From assembly GCA_900316675.1 (NCBI GenBank), contig ONDR01000022.1, positions 1 through 49,579 on the forward strand: a DNA stretch of 49,579 bases, read 5' to 3'. Positions within the stretch are counted from its first letter, which is position 1; the number at the start of each line of letters is the position of its first letter. The position numbers and the translations under genes were made by a program. The notes beneath the pieces are model-generated. The model was not told the origin of the DNA, did no database searches, and saw nothing but the letters and a program-made list of their open reading frames with translations. Shown here piece by piece: positions 17,953 to 26,607 of this stretch. The DNA is from an uncultured Bacteroidales bacterium (GTDB taxonomy: Bacteria > Bacteroidota > Bacteroidia > Bacteroidales > UBA932).

Positions 17953-18420
17953 TTATATTTCAGTATTCAGTACTTTCTGGCTCTGCTGCTGGCGGAACTC
18001 TTTGAGGCGCACAGCAAGGGCGTCATCCTTCAGAGCGAGTATTGCTACAGCGTAGAGGGCGGCATTCTTGGCTCCATCAATCGCCATGGTGGCAACGGGG
18101 ATTCCGGAAGGCATCTGTACGATTGACAGGAGGGAATCCAGGCCGTTCAGGGCTTTTGACTTCACGGGGATGCCAATTACAGGGAGGGTTGTAAGAGCGG
18201 CGATCACCCCGGGCAGGTGAGCTGCGCCGCCGGCACCGGCGATTATGATTTCACATCCTCTTTCAGGGGCTGATTTGACGTACTCTGCAAGCGGACCGGG
18301 GTTGCGGTGAGCGCTAAGTACCTTCTTTTCATAGGAGATGCCGAATTCTTCCAGAGTGGTGCAAGCTGCAGACATTACGTCCCAGTCGCTTGCGCTTCCC
18401 ATAATAACAGATACCGTCAT
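17953..18420 (-). CDS. purE: N5-carboxyaminoimidazole ribonucleotide mutase
   Basis: Moves the carboxyl group to give CAIR (step 6). Start [13 protein letters not shown] at 18420, the family's usual beginning; the longer open frame upstream runs through the promoter. Motifs: [18 protein letters not shown] (the substrate loop), [23 protein letters not shown]. At 155 residues it is the size of class I enzymes, which need PurK; no purK is in the window. First gene of the purine operon. Confidence 0.93.
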   Translation of the reverse strand: MTVSVIMGSASDWDVMSAACTTLEEFGISYEKKVLSAHRNPGPLAEYVKSAPERGCEIIIAGAGGAAHLPGVIAALTTLPVIGIPVKSKALNGLDSLLSIVQMPSGIPVATMAIDGAKNAALYAVAILALKDDALAVRLKEFRQQQSQKVLNTEI

Positions 18421-18452
18421 AACTAACAGAAAATTATAGTAACAACGGGATG

Positions 18453-18483
18453 CAAAGTTAAGGTGGAAAAATGAACCGCGCAA
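18453..18483 (-). promoter_or_regulatory. Promoter of the purine operon
   Basis: Minus-strand TTG (18481-18483) and TAACTTTG (18453-18460) separated by 20 bp, matching the Bacteroidota TTG-N19-21-TAnnTTTG layout. The -7 box is 32 bases before the purE ATG. I see no purine riboswitch in the short leader. Confidence 0.7.
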
Positions 18484-18551
18484 CACCTTTTTTGAAAAAA
18501 TTTTTACTTAATCGTTTCAATAAAAAAAGTTCAAAAAATATGTAAAAATTA

Positions 18552-18584
18552 TTTGGAAGATTGGCAAACTCTGCCGTACCTTTG
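18552..18584 (+). promoter_or_regulatory. Promoter of the pyrimidine operon
   Basis: TTTG at 18552-18555 and TACCTTTG at 18577-18584, spacing 21. It points away from the purine promoter; the two operons share a 170-base control region rich in A/T tracts (18486-18560). The -7 box ends 6 bases before ATG 18591, so that ATG would be leaderless. Confidence 0.65.
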
Positions 18585-18590
18585 TAAGAA

Positions 18591-19679
18591 ATGCGTGTAG
18601 TGAGAATGCGCAACAGATTTCTAGAATGTCAGGCCTTTGCAGATGTCCATGTGCATCTGCGGGAGCCCGGTTTCACTTCAAAAGAGACCATACTCACGGG
18701 TACGCGTGCAGCCGCACGCGGGGGTTATACAATAGTCTGCCCAATGCCCAATCTTAATCCGGTTCCGGACACCCTTGAAACATTAGCCATAGAGCAGGAA
18801 GCCATCCGCAGGGACGCCGTAGTAAGGGTACTTCCCTACTGCTCCATCACCATGGGCAGGAAAGGCCTTGAGCTGGTGGACTTCGCCGCCTTGAAAGGTC
18901 ATTGCTGCGCCTTTTCTGACGATGGTTCCGGGGTTCAAAGCGAAGCTGTAATGCTATCCGCCATGAAAGAGGCCGCAAGGCTGGGCGTAATCATTGCCGC
19001 CCACTGTGAGGACAACAGCCTTCCGGGCACCGATCCCCGCAGCGAATGGGGCCAGATAGAGCGGGACCTGGAGCTATGCCGCCAAACCGGCTGCCACTAC
19101 CATGTCTGCCACATCTCTTCCAAAGAGAGCGTAAGGCTGATCCGTGACGCCAAGGCCCGCGGCATCAACGTTACCTGCGAGACCGCACCCCACTACCTGA
19201 CTCTTTGCAAGGATGATGTCCTGGACGAGGGCCGCTTTAAGATGAACCCTCCCATCCGCACAGCGGAAGACCGCGACGCCCTTATCGAGGGTCTTGCAGA
19301 CGGCACAATCGACGTAATTGCAACTGACCACGCTCCACACACAGCAGAAGAAAAGAGCCGCGGCTTTGCCGGCAGCGCAATGGGCATCGTCGGACTGGAA
19401 ACATCCTTCCCTGTACTGTACACCAAACTTGTACGCACCGGCCTCATCAGCCTGGACAGGCTCATTGAAGCCATGTCCGCCGCACCCCGCCGCATCTTCA
19501 ATCTCCCGGCCACCCCTGACGACCGCGTAGTCATAGACCTGGAGACTCCCTTTACCATCGACAGCACAACCTTCGCCTCCATGGGCCACTCCACCCCCTT
19601 CGACGGCTGGGAAGTTTATGGTAAAGTTTTAAAAACTGAATTGGATGGCAATACCATATATGATATTAACAAACAATAA
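18591..19679 (+). CDS. pyrC: Dihydroorotase (class I)
   Basis: Closes carbamoyl-aspartate to dihydroorotate. Metal-site motifs in order: FADVHVHLREPGFTSKE, MPNLNPVPDT, FSDDGSGVQ, AAHCEDNS, CHISSKESV, CETAPHYLTL, ATDHAPHTAEEK. The H-x-H motif is only about 20 residues from the start, whereas most class I enzymes have ~55-60 residues before it, so the N-terminal beta-sandwich strands are missing. ATG 18606 (MRNRFLECQ) is an alternative start that leaves a normal leader after the promoter. The catalytic barrel is complete. First gene of the pyr operon, 7 bases before carA. Confidence 0.92.
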   Translation: MRVVRMRNRFLECQAFADVHVHLREPGFTSKETILTGTRAAARGGYTIVCPMPNLNPVPDTLETLAIEQEAIRRDAVVRVLPYCSITMGRKGLELVDFAALKGHCCAFSDDGSGVQSEAVMLSAMKEAARLGVIIAAHCEDNSLPGTDPRSEWGQIERDLELCRQTGCHYHVCHISSKESVRLIRDAKARGINVTCETAPHYLTLCKDDVLDEGRFKMNPPIRTAEDRDALIEGLADGTIDVIATDHAPHTAEEKSRGFAGSAMGIVGLETSFPVLYTKLVRTGLISLDRLIEAMSAAPRRIFNLPATPDDRVVIDLETPFTIDSTTFASMGHSTPFDGWEVYGKVLKTELDGNTIYDINKQ

Positions 19680-19686
19680 ACTATAA

Positions 19687-20769
19687 ATGAAAAGGCCTGA
19701 AAGAAAGCTTGTACTAGAAAGCGGAGAAGAATTCATCGGTGTCGGCTTCGGCTCCGCAGCCCCCAAGGTCTGCGAAGTCGTATTCAACACATCAGTTGTC
19801 GGCTACCAGGAAATCATCTCCGACCCCTGCTACGCAGGAAAACTCGTAGTAATGACCTATCCCCTTATTGGCAACTACGGCATCACCAACGAGGACTACG
19901 AATCCAAATCACCGATGCTTGGCGGACTCATCGTTCGCGAATGCTGCGACACCCCCAGTAACTTCCGTGCAGCCAAAACCCTTGAAGAAGAGCTGGAAGA
20001 GCACGGCATCACCTGTCTCAGCGGCATCGACACCCGTTTGCTCACTAAAATTATCCGCAAGGGCAAAAAGCCGATGGGTGCTATTGTCGATTCCTCCTTG
20101 TCAAGAGATGAAGCGCTGCAACTGATCAGGGAAACTCCCCGTCCCAAAGATCTGGTTCGCAGCGTTAGTTGTAAAAAAAGATGGGTAACCCGCACATCCA
20201 ACCACCGCTTCCATGTAGTAGCAGTGGACTGCGGCATCAAGTACAGCGTAATTCGCAGGCTTAACGAAGCCGGTTGCAACGTAACCATCGTTCCCTTCAA
20301 TACCCCGGCAAAAGACATACTGGCCTTCAACCCGGACGGAGTGCTGCTGTCCGACGGCCCGGCTTGCGCGCAGGAGGTGCCTGAAATCACCACACTTTTT
20401 GCTGCCATAAAAGGCAAGCTGCCCGTACTGGGACTGGGCCTTGGCATGGAAGCCATCGGCCTGGCATACGGAGCAAAGCTATCTGACATGGGCTGCGGCG
20501 TCCACGGAGACCATCCGGTCAGGGATCTTGCCACCAACCGCATCAACATAGCCGTCCTGGGGCAGAGCCACTGCTTCAAAAGCGTAGAAGGCACACAGCT
20601 TGAACCCACACATACAGCCGTTCCTGAAAAGTATGTACTGGGCTTCAGAAATCTTACAGACAAGGTGATTGGAATCCAGTTCCATCCGGAATCAGGCCCC
20701 GGACCCTACGACAACCTTGGCCTATTTGACAATTTCATTAAAATGATGGAGGACAGAGACAATGCCTAG
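19687..20769 (+). CDS. carA: Carbamoyl-phosphate synthase small subunit, glutaminase nucleophile missing
   Basis: Normally hydrolyses glutamine and passes ammonia to CarB. The N-terminal small-subunit fold is present (LESGEEFIGVGFG, NTSVVGYQEIISDPCYAG, PLIGNYGI, SGIDTRLLTKIIR). In the class I glutaminase domain, the G-I-C-L-G-H-Q motif is GLGLGME: Gly251 replaces the nucleophile Cys, and Met254-Glu255 replace His-Gln. The oxyanion and pocket region is also changed (LGQSHCF where the family has S-Q-N-H-G-F). The late His and Glu (QFHPESGPGP) remain. Length (360) is normal and the frame is intact, so the protein is kept but should not hydrolyse glutamine; it resembles the ammonia-using CPS I of vertebrate mitochondria, where this Cys is Ser. 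It overlaps carB by 8 bases. Confidence 0.93.
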   Translation: MKRPERKLVLESGEEFIGVGFGSAAPKVCEVVFNTSVVGYQEIISDPCYAGKLVVMTYPLIGNYGITNEDYESKSPMLGGLIVRECCDTPSNFRAAKTLEEELEEHGITCLSGIDTRLLTKIIRKGKKPMGAIVDSSLSRDEALQLIRETPRPKDLVRSVSCKKRWVTRTSNHRFHVVAVDCGIKYSVIRRLNEAGCNVTIVPFNTPAKDILAFNPDGVLLSDGPACAQEVPEITTLFAAIKGKLPVLGLGLGMEAIGLAYGAKLSDMGCGVHGDHPVRDLATNRINIAVLGQSHCFKSVEGTQLEPTHTAVPEKYVLGFRNLTDKVIGIQFHPESGPGPYDNLGLFDNFIKMMEDRDNA

Positions 20770-23700
20770 AAGAACTGATATCAAAAAAGTAATGGTAATT
20801 GGCTCCGGTCCTATCGTCATCGGACAGGCAGCAGAATTCGATTACGCAGGCACACAGGCCTGCCTGGCACTTAAAGAAGAGGGCTACGAGGTCATTCTGG
20901 TAAACTCCAACCCCGCCACCATCATGACTGACACGCACATTGCGGATAAGGTTTACATGGAGCCCCTCAAACTGGACTATATTGCCAAAATCATTCGCTA
21001 CGAGCGCCCTGACGCCCTGGTCCCCGGACTGGGCGGCCAGACCGGCCTTAACCTGGCCGTACAGCTGGCAAAGAAAGGCGTGCTGGACGAGTGCGGCGTA
21101 GAGATTCTTGGAACCGACTTCCGCAATATAGAAAAGGCAGAAGACAGGGAGCTTTTCAAAGAGCTCTGCCTTAGCATAAACGAGCCCGTCATCCCCTCTG
21201 AGATCTGCTACAGCATAGAAGAAGGCGTAGCAGCCGCGCAGAAGATTGGCTACCCCGTAATCCTTCGCCCCGCCTTTACCCTGGGCGGCACAGGCGGCGG
21301 TTTTGCCTATAACGAGGAAGAGCTGCGCGACATGATGCGAAACGCCCTTTACCTGTCCCCCGTTCACGAGGTCCTGGTAGAAAAGAGCATCAAGGGCTAT
21401 AAAGAAATCGAGTTCGAGGTGATGCGAGACCACAACGACACAGCCATCAGCATATGCTCCATGGAGAATGTCGACCCTGTGGGCATCCATACCGGCGATT
21501 CGATTGTTGTGGCACCCGCACAGACACTTACAGACAAGGAGTTCGAAATGCTGCGCACCAGCGCCCTTAAGCTGATACGCGCCCTGCATATAGAAGGAGG
21601 CTGCAATGTGCAGTTCGCCCTTGACCCCCTGTCCTTCAAATACTACATCATCGAGGTTAACCCGCGCGTGTCCCGCTCATCCGCCCTGGCATCAAAGGCC
21701 AGCGGCTTCCCTATTGCCCGCGTGACAGCAAAAATAGCCGTAGGCCTTACTCTGGACGAGATTACCATCGCCGGACAGCCTGCCTGCACAGAGCCCGCAA
21801 TCGACTACGTTGTAACCAAGGTAGCCCGCTTCCCCTTTGACAAGTTCAGCGAGGCTTCCAATGAACTGGGCACCCAGATGAAGGCCACCGGAGAGGTGAT
21901 GAGCATAGGCCGCACCCTTGAAGAAGGAATTCTCAAGGCCATGCGCTCCCTGGAGAGCGGATGCTGCCACGTGCATAAAAAGAAGTTCGACGACTGGACA
22001 GAAGAACAGCTGCTGGACTACATCAGCACGCCTACGGACGACCGACTGCACGCAATCGCCCAGCTGCTTAGGCTGCGTATAGACCTTTCCCGCATCTACG
22101 ACCGCACCAAGATAGACATGCTCTTCCTGGAGAAGATTTACAACATCATCCGCATGGAACGCATGGTCAAGGCCGCTCCCGGCGATATGGAAGTTCTGCG
22201 TGAGGCCAAGAGAATGGGCTTCGGTGACAAGTTCATCGGCGAGCTTTGGGATAAGAGCGAGGCGGACATCATCCGCATGCGCTTTGCAAACGAGATTGTG
22301 CCGGTTTACAAGATGATCGATTCCTGCGCCGGCGAGCACGAAACCTACGTGCCCTACTTCTACTCTACCTACGAGCAGGAGAACGAAAGCAAGCGCAGCC
22401 ATCGCAAGAAGATACTGGTACTTGGCAGCGGCCCTATCCGCATCGGCCAGGGCGTAGAGTTCGACTACTCTACCGTTCACGCCATCTGGGCCATACGCGA
22501 GGCCGGCTACGAGGCCATTATCATCAACAACAACCCTGAGACTGTATCAACCGACTACACCATATCCGACAAACTCTATTTTGAGCCGCTTACAACAGAG
22601 GACGTGATGAACGTCATCCGCCTGGAGCAGCCGGAAGGAGTGATTGTCACCCTTGGCGGCCAGACTGCCATTAACCTGGCCGGTCCGCTGGCAGAGTTCG
22701 GCGTGCCTATCATAGGCACAGGTCTCGAGGCCATCGACAATGCCGAGGACCGCAAGCTCTTCGAGGCCATAATGCGCCGCACCGGCATCCGCCAGCCAAA
22801 GGCACATGCCGTAACCAGCGTTGCAGAAGGTCTGAAGGCTGCCCACGACATTGGCTACCCTGTTCTGGTGCGCCCCAGCTTCGTGCTTGGCGGCCGTGCC
22901 ATGATGATCGTAGGTAACGACGACACACTCCGCCACTACCTTCACAATGCGGTAGAAATCAACGAGAAATCCCCCGTACTTGTGGATAAGTACATTATGG
23001 GCAAGGAGACTGAGGTCGATGCCATCTGCGACGGAAAAGACGTATTCATCCCGGCCATCATGGAGCACGTTGAACGTACCGGCATCCACAGCGGCGACAG
23101 TATCAGCGTCTATCCTTCCTTCAGCCTCAGTGACAAAGTAAAGAAAGAGATAATTGAAGATACGGTTAAGCTGGGTAAGGAAATTGGCATCGTAGGCCTG
23201 TTCAACATCCAGTTCATAGTGGACAGCAATGACGATGTTTACGTGATTGAGGTGAACCCCCGCAGCTCCCGTACCGTGCCCTTCATTTCCAAGAGTACAG
23301 GCATCCCGATGGCAAAGATTGCCACCCGCGTAATGCTTGGCCACTCACTCAAAGAGCAGGGCATCACAGAAGTTTACTTCCCGGAGCGCAAACGCCATTT
23401 TGTAAAGACTCCCGCCTTCTCATTTGGCAAGATAAAGGGTATCGATACCTACCTGTCCCCGGAAATGAAGTCTACCGGCGAGGCAATCGGTTACGATAAA
23501 TCCCTGACCAGGGCCCTGTACAAATCGCTGCAGGCATCGGGCATGGACGTAAAGCCTTATGGCACAATTCTTTGCACCATCGCCAACAAGGACAAGCCGG
23601 AGGCCCTGCCGCTTATCCGCCGCTTCTACAACCTGGGCTTCAACATAGAGGCCACAAAGGGAACGGCCGCCTTCCTTAAAGAGAACGGCATCCGCACCAA

Positions 23701-23950
23701 GAGCCTTAAGAAGCTGTCAGAGGGCAGCGACGAGATTTGCCAGGCCCTGCGCAAAGGTCATGTCAGCTATGTAATCAACACAATTGACCTGAACCAGAAG
23801 AGCAGCCACCTTGACGGCTACGAGATCCGCCGCACGGCCGTAGAGAACAACGTGACCATCTTCACCGCCCTGGAGACCGTAAGAGTACTTCTGGACGTGC
23901 TTGAAGAGATTACACTGGGAATCTCCACCATTGACGAAGAATACAAATAA
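20762..23950 (+). CDS. carB: Carbamoyl-phosphate synthase large subunit
   Basis: Makes carbamoyl phosphate from bicarbonate, ammonia and two ATP. The duplicated structure is clear: VIGSGPIVIGQAAEFDYAG near residue 13 and VLGSGPIRIGQGVEFDYS near residue 555, each followed by an ATP-grasp domain (PAFTLGGTGGGFAYN; PSFVLGGRAMMIV). The C-terminal MGS-like regulatory domain follows from about residue 930. At 1062 residues it is standard and I see no lost catalytic motif. Start overlaps the carA stop; its stop overlaps pyrK (TAATG). Confidence 0.97.
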   Translation: MPRRTDIKKVMVIGSGPIVIGQAAEFDYAGTQACLALKEEGYEVILVNSNPATIMTDTHIADKVYMEPLKLDYIAKIIRYERPDALVPGLGGQTGLNLAVQLAKKGVLDECGVEILGTDFRNIEKAEDRELFKELCLSINEPVIPSEICYSIEEGVAAAQKIGYPVILRPAFTLGGTGGGFAYNEEELRDMMRNALYLSPVHEVLVEKSIKGYKEIEFEVMRDHNDTAISICSMENVDPVGIHTGDSIVVAPAQTLTDKEFEMLRTSALKLIRALHIEGGCNVQFALDPLSFKYYIIEVNPRVSRSSALASKASGFPIARVTAKIAVGLTLDEITIAGQPACTEPAIDYVVTKVARFPFDKFSEASNELGTQMKATGEVMSIGRTLEEGILKAMRSLESGCCHVHKKKFDDWTEEQLLDYISTPTDDRLHAIAQLLRLRIDLSRIYDRTKIDMLFLEKIYNIIRMERMVKAAPGDMEVLREAKRMGFGDKFIGELWDKSEADIIRMRFANEIVPVYKMIDSCAGEHETYVPYFYSTYEQENESKRSHRKKILVLGSGPIRIGQGVEFDYSTVHAIWAIREAGYEAIIINNNPETVSTDYTISDKLYFEPLTTEDVMNVIRLEQPEGVIVTLGGQTAINLAGPLAEFGVPIIGTGLEAIDNAEDRKLFEAIMRRTGIRQPKAHAVTSVAEGLKAAHDIGYPVLVRPSFVLGGRAMMIVGNDDTLRHYLHNAVEINEKSPVLVDKYIMGKETEVDAICDGKDVFIPAIMEHVERTGIHSGDSISVYPSFSLSDKVKKEIIEDTVKLGKEIGIVGLFNIQFIVDSNDDVYVIEVNPRSSRTVPFISKSTGIPMAKIATRVMLGHSLKEQGITEVYFPERKRHFVKTPAFSFGKIKGIDTYLSPEMKSTGEAIGYDKSLTRALYKSLQASGMDVKPYGTILCTIANKDKPEALPLIRRFYNLGFNIEATKGTAAFLKENGIRTKSLKKLSEGSDEICQALRKGHVSYVINTIDLNQKSSHLDGYEIRRTAVENNVTIFTALETVRVLLDVLEEITLGISTIDEEYK

Positions 23951-24675
23951 TGGATAAGTACAACTACACAATTGTATCGAACGAGCTGGTAGCCGCCAAG
24001 ACCTATCGCCTGGTACTTGCAGGCCCACAGGTAGACGGAGAATTTGTGAATATCCAGATCCCCGGCTACTATCTGCGCAGGCCTATTTCCATTTGCGATC
24101 AGGCTGATGGCAGGATTACCTTGTACTACAAGACCGTTGGCGAAGGTACCACGGTGCTGGCCGCCATGCAGGCCGGGCAGCAGCTGAACCTGCTGACGGG
24201 CCTGGGCCGCGGCTATAGCAGCGCGGCCTGCCGGCAGGAAGCCCTGCTGGCTGCAGGCGGCCTGGGTGCAGCCCCGCTGTATCTTTTGGCTAAAAAGCTG
24301 AAAGCCCAAGGCAAGAAGGTAACCGCCGTGCTGGGCTTTAACAAGGCCGACGAGGTTGTTCTTACAGAAGAATTCCGCGCGCTTTGCGACGGCTTTGCAC
24401 TTGCCACCCTTGACGGCAGCGCCGGAGTCAAAGGCTTCGTAACAGACGCCATCGCAACCCTGAAGCCCTCTTACGACTTCTTCTATACCTGCGGCCCTAT
24501 GGTAATGATGCGCGCCGTCTGCGGTGCCCTTGAGGGCCCGGGCGAGGCAAGCCTTGAAGAGCGTATGGGCTGCGGCGCAGGCTTCTGCTACTGCTGCAGC
24601 ATTAAAACCACAGCCGGGACCAAACGCGTCTGCAAGGACGGTCCCGTCTTTAAAAAGGAGGAAATAATATGGTAG
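23950..24675 (+). CDS. pyrK: Dihydroorotate dehydrogenase electron-transfer subunit
   Basis: Passes electrons from the class 1B PyrD to NAD. FAD-binding YLRRPISICD, pyridine-nucleotide segment AAGGLGAAPLY, CGPMVMM, and a [2Fe-2S] site near the C-terminus with Cys in the C-x4-C-x2-C pattern of GCGAGFCYCC plus a last Cys in RVCKDGPVF. Its 241 residues are typical. It overlaps pyrD by 7 bases, as expected for partners of one complex. Confidence 0.94.
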   Translation: MDKYNYTIVSNELVAAKTYRLVLAGPQVDGEFVNIQIPGYYLRRPISICDQADGRITLYYKTVGEGTTVLAAMQAGQQLNLLTGLGRGYSSAACRQEALLAAGGLGAAPLYLLAKKLKAQGKKVTAVLGFNKADEVVLTEEFRALCDGFALATLDGSAGVKGFVTDAIATLKPSYDFFYTCGPMVMMRAVCGALEGPGEASLEERMGCGAGFCYCCSIKTTAGTKRVCKDGPVFKKEEIIW

Positions 24676-25580
24676 ACCTCTCTGTAAACCTCTGTGGGAT
24701 AAACCTTAAGAACCCGGTAGTCCCCGCAAGCGGCACCTTTGGCTTCGGGCTGGAGCTGGCAGACAGTTTTGACCTTAACGTCCTTGGCGGCATTTCCCTT
24801 AAAGGCACAACCCAGGAGCCCCGCTACGGCAACCCCACCCCGCGCGTTGCCGAATGCCCCGGCGGAATGATCAATTCCGTGGGTCTTCAGAACCCGGGAA
24901 TCGACGCCCTGGTAGGCCAGAAAGTCCCTGCGCTGCGCAAGGTCTACGATGGCTGCGTAATTGCCAACATCAGCGGCTTCAGCGTGGACGAATACCGCCA
25001 CTGCTGCTCCAAGGCCAATGACTGCGACGGGATTGACATAGTAGAGGTAAACATTTCCTGCCCCAACGTGCATAACGGCGGCATGGCCTTTGGCACAAGC
25101 CCGCAAGCCGCCGCAGAGGTTACCAAAGCGGTTAAGGAAGTATGCACCGCAAAACCCGTTTTTATTAAGCTTAGCCCCAACGTAACTGACATAGTAGCCA
25201 TAGCCCGGGCCTGCGAAGACGCCGGCGCCGACGGCCTCACCCTGGTTAACACCTTCCTAGGTATGCGCATAGACATCAAGCAACGTAAACCAGTGATAGC
25301 CAACACCATGGGCGGCTATTCAGGCAGGGCGGTCTTCCCTATCGCCCTTCGCATGGTTTACCAGGTTGCACATGCCTGCAAGATTCCGGTTATGGGCTGC
25401 GGCGGCGTTGCATCGGCTGCGGACGTTATTGAAATGATGATGGCCGGCGCTACCGCCGTACAGGTAGGAGCAGAGAACCTTCGCAACCCCTTCGCCTGCC
25501 CCGAAATCATCGCCGCCCTCCCCGCCAAGCTTACAGAATTAGGTATTGAATCCATTAAGGATATAATAAGCATAGTATAA
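24669..25580 (+). CDS. pyrD: Dihydroorotate dehydrogenase, catalytic subunit (class 1B)
   Basis: Oxidises dihydroorotate to orotate using FMN, in complex with PyrK. Motifs: NLKNPVVPASGTFGFG, MINSVGLQNPG, VEVNISCPNVHNGG with the class 1 catalytic Cys, KLSPNVTDI, GCGGVASAADVIEMMMAGA. Its 303 residues match the family. A 125-nt structured repeat starts 19 bases after the stop. Confidence 0.96.
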   Translation: MVDLSVNLCGINLKNPVVPASGTFGFGLELADSFDLNVLGGISLKGTTQEPRYGNPTPRVAECPGGMINSVGLQNPGIDALVGQKVPALRKVYDGCVIANISGFSVDEYRHCCSKANDCDGIDIVEVNISCPNVHNGGMAFGTSPQAAAEVTKAVKEVCTAKPVFIKLSPNVTDIVAIARACEDAGADGLTLVNTFLGMRIDIKQRKPVIANTMGGYSGRAVFPIALRMVYQVAHACKIPVMGCGGVASAADVIEMMMAGATAVQVGAENLRNPFACPEIIAALPAKLTELGIESIKDIISIV

Positions 25581-25598
25581 AAATAATATAGTCTTATG

Positions 25599-25723
25599 AA
25601 ATCGTCTGTATCTATTCCATAAACCCATGCCACCCTCGGCGGTGTAAGAGGGGGGACCATGAGCGCCAGCGAATGGTGGGGTCGAACGAAGTGAGACGGT
25701 TTTGGAATAGATACAGATGATTT
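25599..25723 (+). repeat. 125-nt structured intergenic element, copy 1
   Basis: Lies in the pyrD-pyrF gap. Outer arms 25599-25619 and 25703-25723 form a 21-bp stem with one G-U pair. The 83-nt core (25620-25702) is 78/83 identical to copy 2. The core can form at least two inner hairpins: CCCTC/GAGGG around a 10-nt loop and ACCAT/ATGGT around GAGCGCCAGCGA. The whole unit looks like a multibranch RNA closed by a long stem. I do not recognise the family. Confidence 0.85.
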
Positions 25724-25735
25724 GAAAATTTGAAT

Positions 25736-26437
25736 ATGGAAAGAGACGTAATAATAGCCTGCGACTTTAGCAGCGCAGAAGCCACCCTCGCCTTCCTGGA
25801 CAAATTCCAAGGCGGCAGGAAACCCTTCGTAAAAATAGGCATGGAACTGTACTACGCAGCCGGCCCCGACATCGTCCGCCAGATCAAGGCCCGCGGTCAC
25901 AAAATCTTCCTGGACCTTAAACTGCACGACATCCCCAACACCGTACGCAAAGCCATGGCCGTACTGTCATCGCTGGACGTAGATATGGTAAACGTGCACG
26001 CCGCAGGCACAGTGGCAATGATGAAAGCCGCCCTTGAAGGCCTCACCCGCCCCGACGGTTCCAGACCCCTGCTGATAGCCGTAACGCAGCTAACATCAAC
26101 ATCGCAGGAAACCATGCAGAAAGAACTCCTCATTGGCGCCGGCATTAACGAAACCATCGTCAAATACGCCCAAAACGCCAAAGAAGCAGGCCTGGACGGT
26201 GTTGTATGCTCCCCTCTTGAAGCTGCCATGGTTAAGGACGCCTGCGGTAAAGGCTTCCTCACAGTCACTCCCGGCATCCGTTTTGCCGATGCCGCCGCAG
26301 ACGACCAGGTACGCATCACCACCCCTGCACGGGCCCGTGAGATAGGCTCCGACTTCATAGTAGTCGGCCGCCCCATCACCGCCTCCCCCGATCCCGTCGC
26401 CGCATATAACCGATGCCTTAACGAATTTGCAGATTAA
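25736..26437 (+). CDS. pyrF: Orotidine 5'-phosphate decarboxylase
   Basis: Last step to UMP. The catalytic Asp-Lys array is in [25 protein letters not shown] and [16 protein letters not shown] are further family segments. ATG at 25736 ([13 protein letters not shown]) gives 233 residues and is preferred over a TTG two codons earlier. The gene is flanked on both sides by copies of the 125-nt element, unlike its tightly packed neighbours. Confidence 0.95.
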   Translation: MERDVIIACDFSSAEATLAFLDKFQGGRKPFVKIGMELYYAAGPDIVRQIKARGHKIFLDLKLHDIPNTVRKAMAVLSSLDVDMVNVHAAGTVAMMKAALEGLTRPDGSRPLLIAVTQLTSTSQETMQKELLIGAGINETIVKYAQNAKEAGLDGVVCSPLEAAMVKDACGKGFLTVTPGIRFADAAADDQVRITTPARAREIGSDFIVVGRPITASPDPVAAYNRCLNEFAD

Positions 26438-26446
26438 ATTTAATAA

Positions 26447-26571
26447 ATATATGTCATGTCTGTTCCAATAACCCATGCCACCCTCGGCAATGTAAGAGGG
26501 GGGACCATGAGCGCCAGCGAATGGTGGGGTCGAACAAAGTGAGACGGTTTTGGAATAGACATGACATATAT
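26447..26571 (+). repeat. 125-nt structured intergenic element, copy 2
   Basis: Starts 9 bases after the pyrF stop. It has exactly the same length as copy 1, with outer arms 26447-26467 and 26551-26571 pairing over 21 bp, again with one G-U pair. The inner 9 bases of the arms (TCTRTTCCA) are shared with copy 1, but most of the outer 12 are different and still pair perfectly. The core 26468-26550 differs from copy 1 at five positions, two of them in a hairpin loop. Confidence 0.85.
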
Positions 26572-26607
26572 GAACCTTAAAATAAGAAACTTCAATTACT
26601 TACTAAT

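Noticed and set aside
9000..18000. Long open frames on the strand opposite the purine genes
   Set aside because: They follow the codon pattern of the real genes in mirror image, have no recognisable motifs and overlap complete enzymes.
18421..18452. Purine riboswitch in the purE leader
   Set aside because: The leader is about 30 bases, too short, with no aptamer-like stems.
20738..23344. Long antisense frames within carB (up to 283 codons)
   Set aside because: Shadows of a GC-biased third-position pattern; carB is complete and has all motifs.
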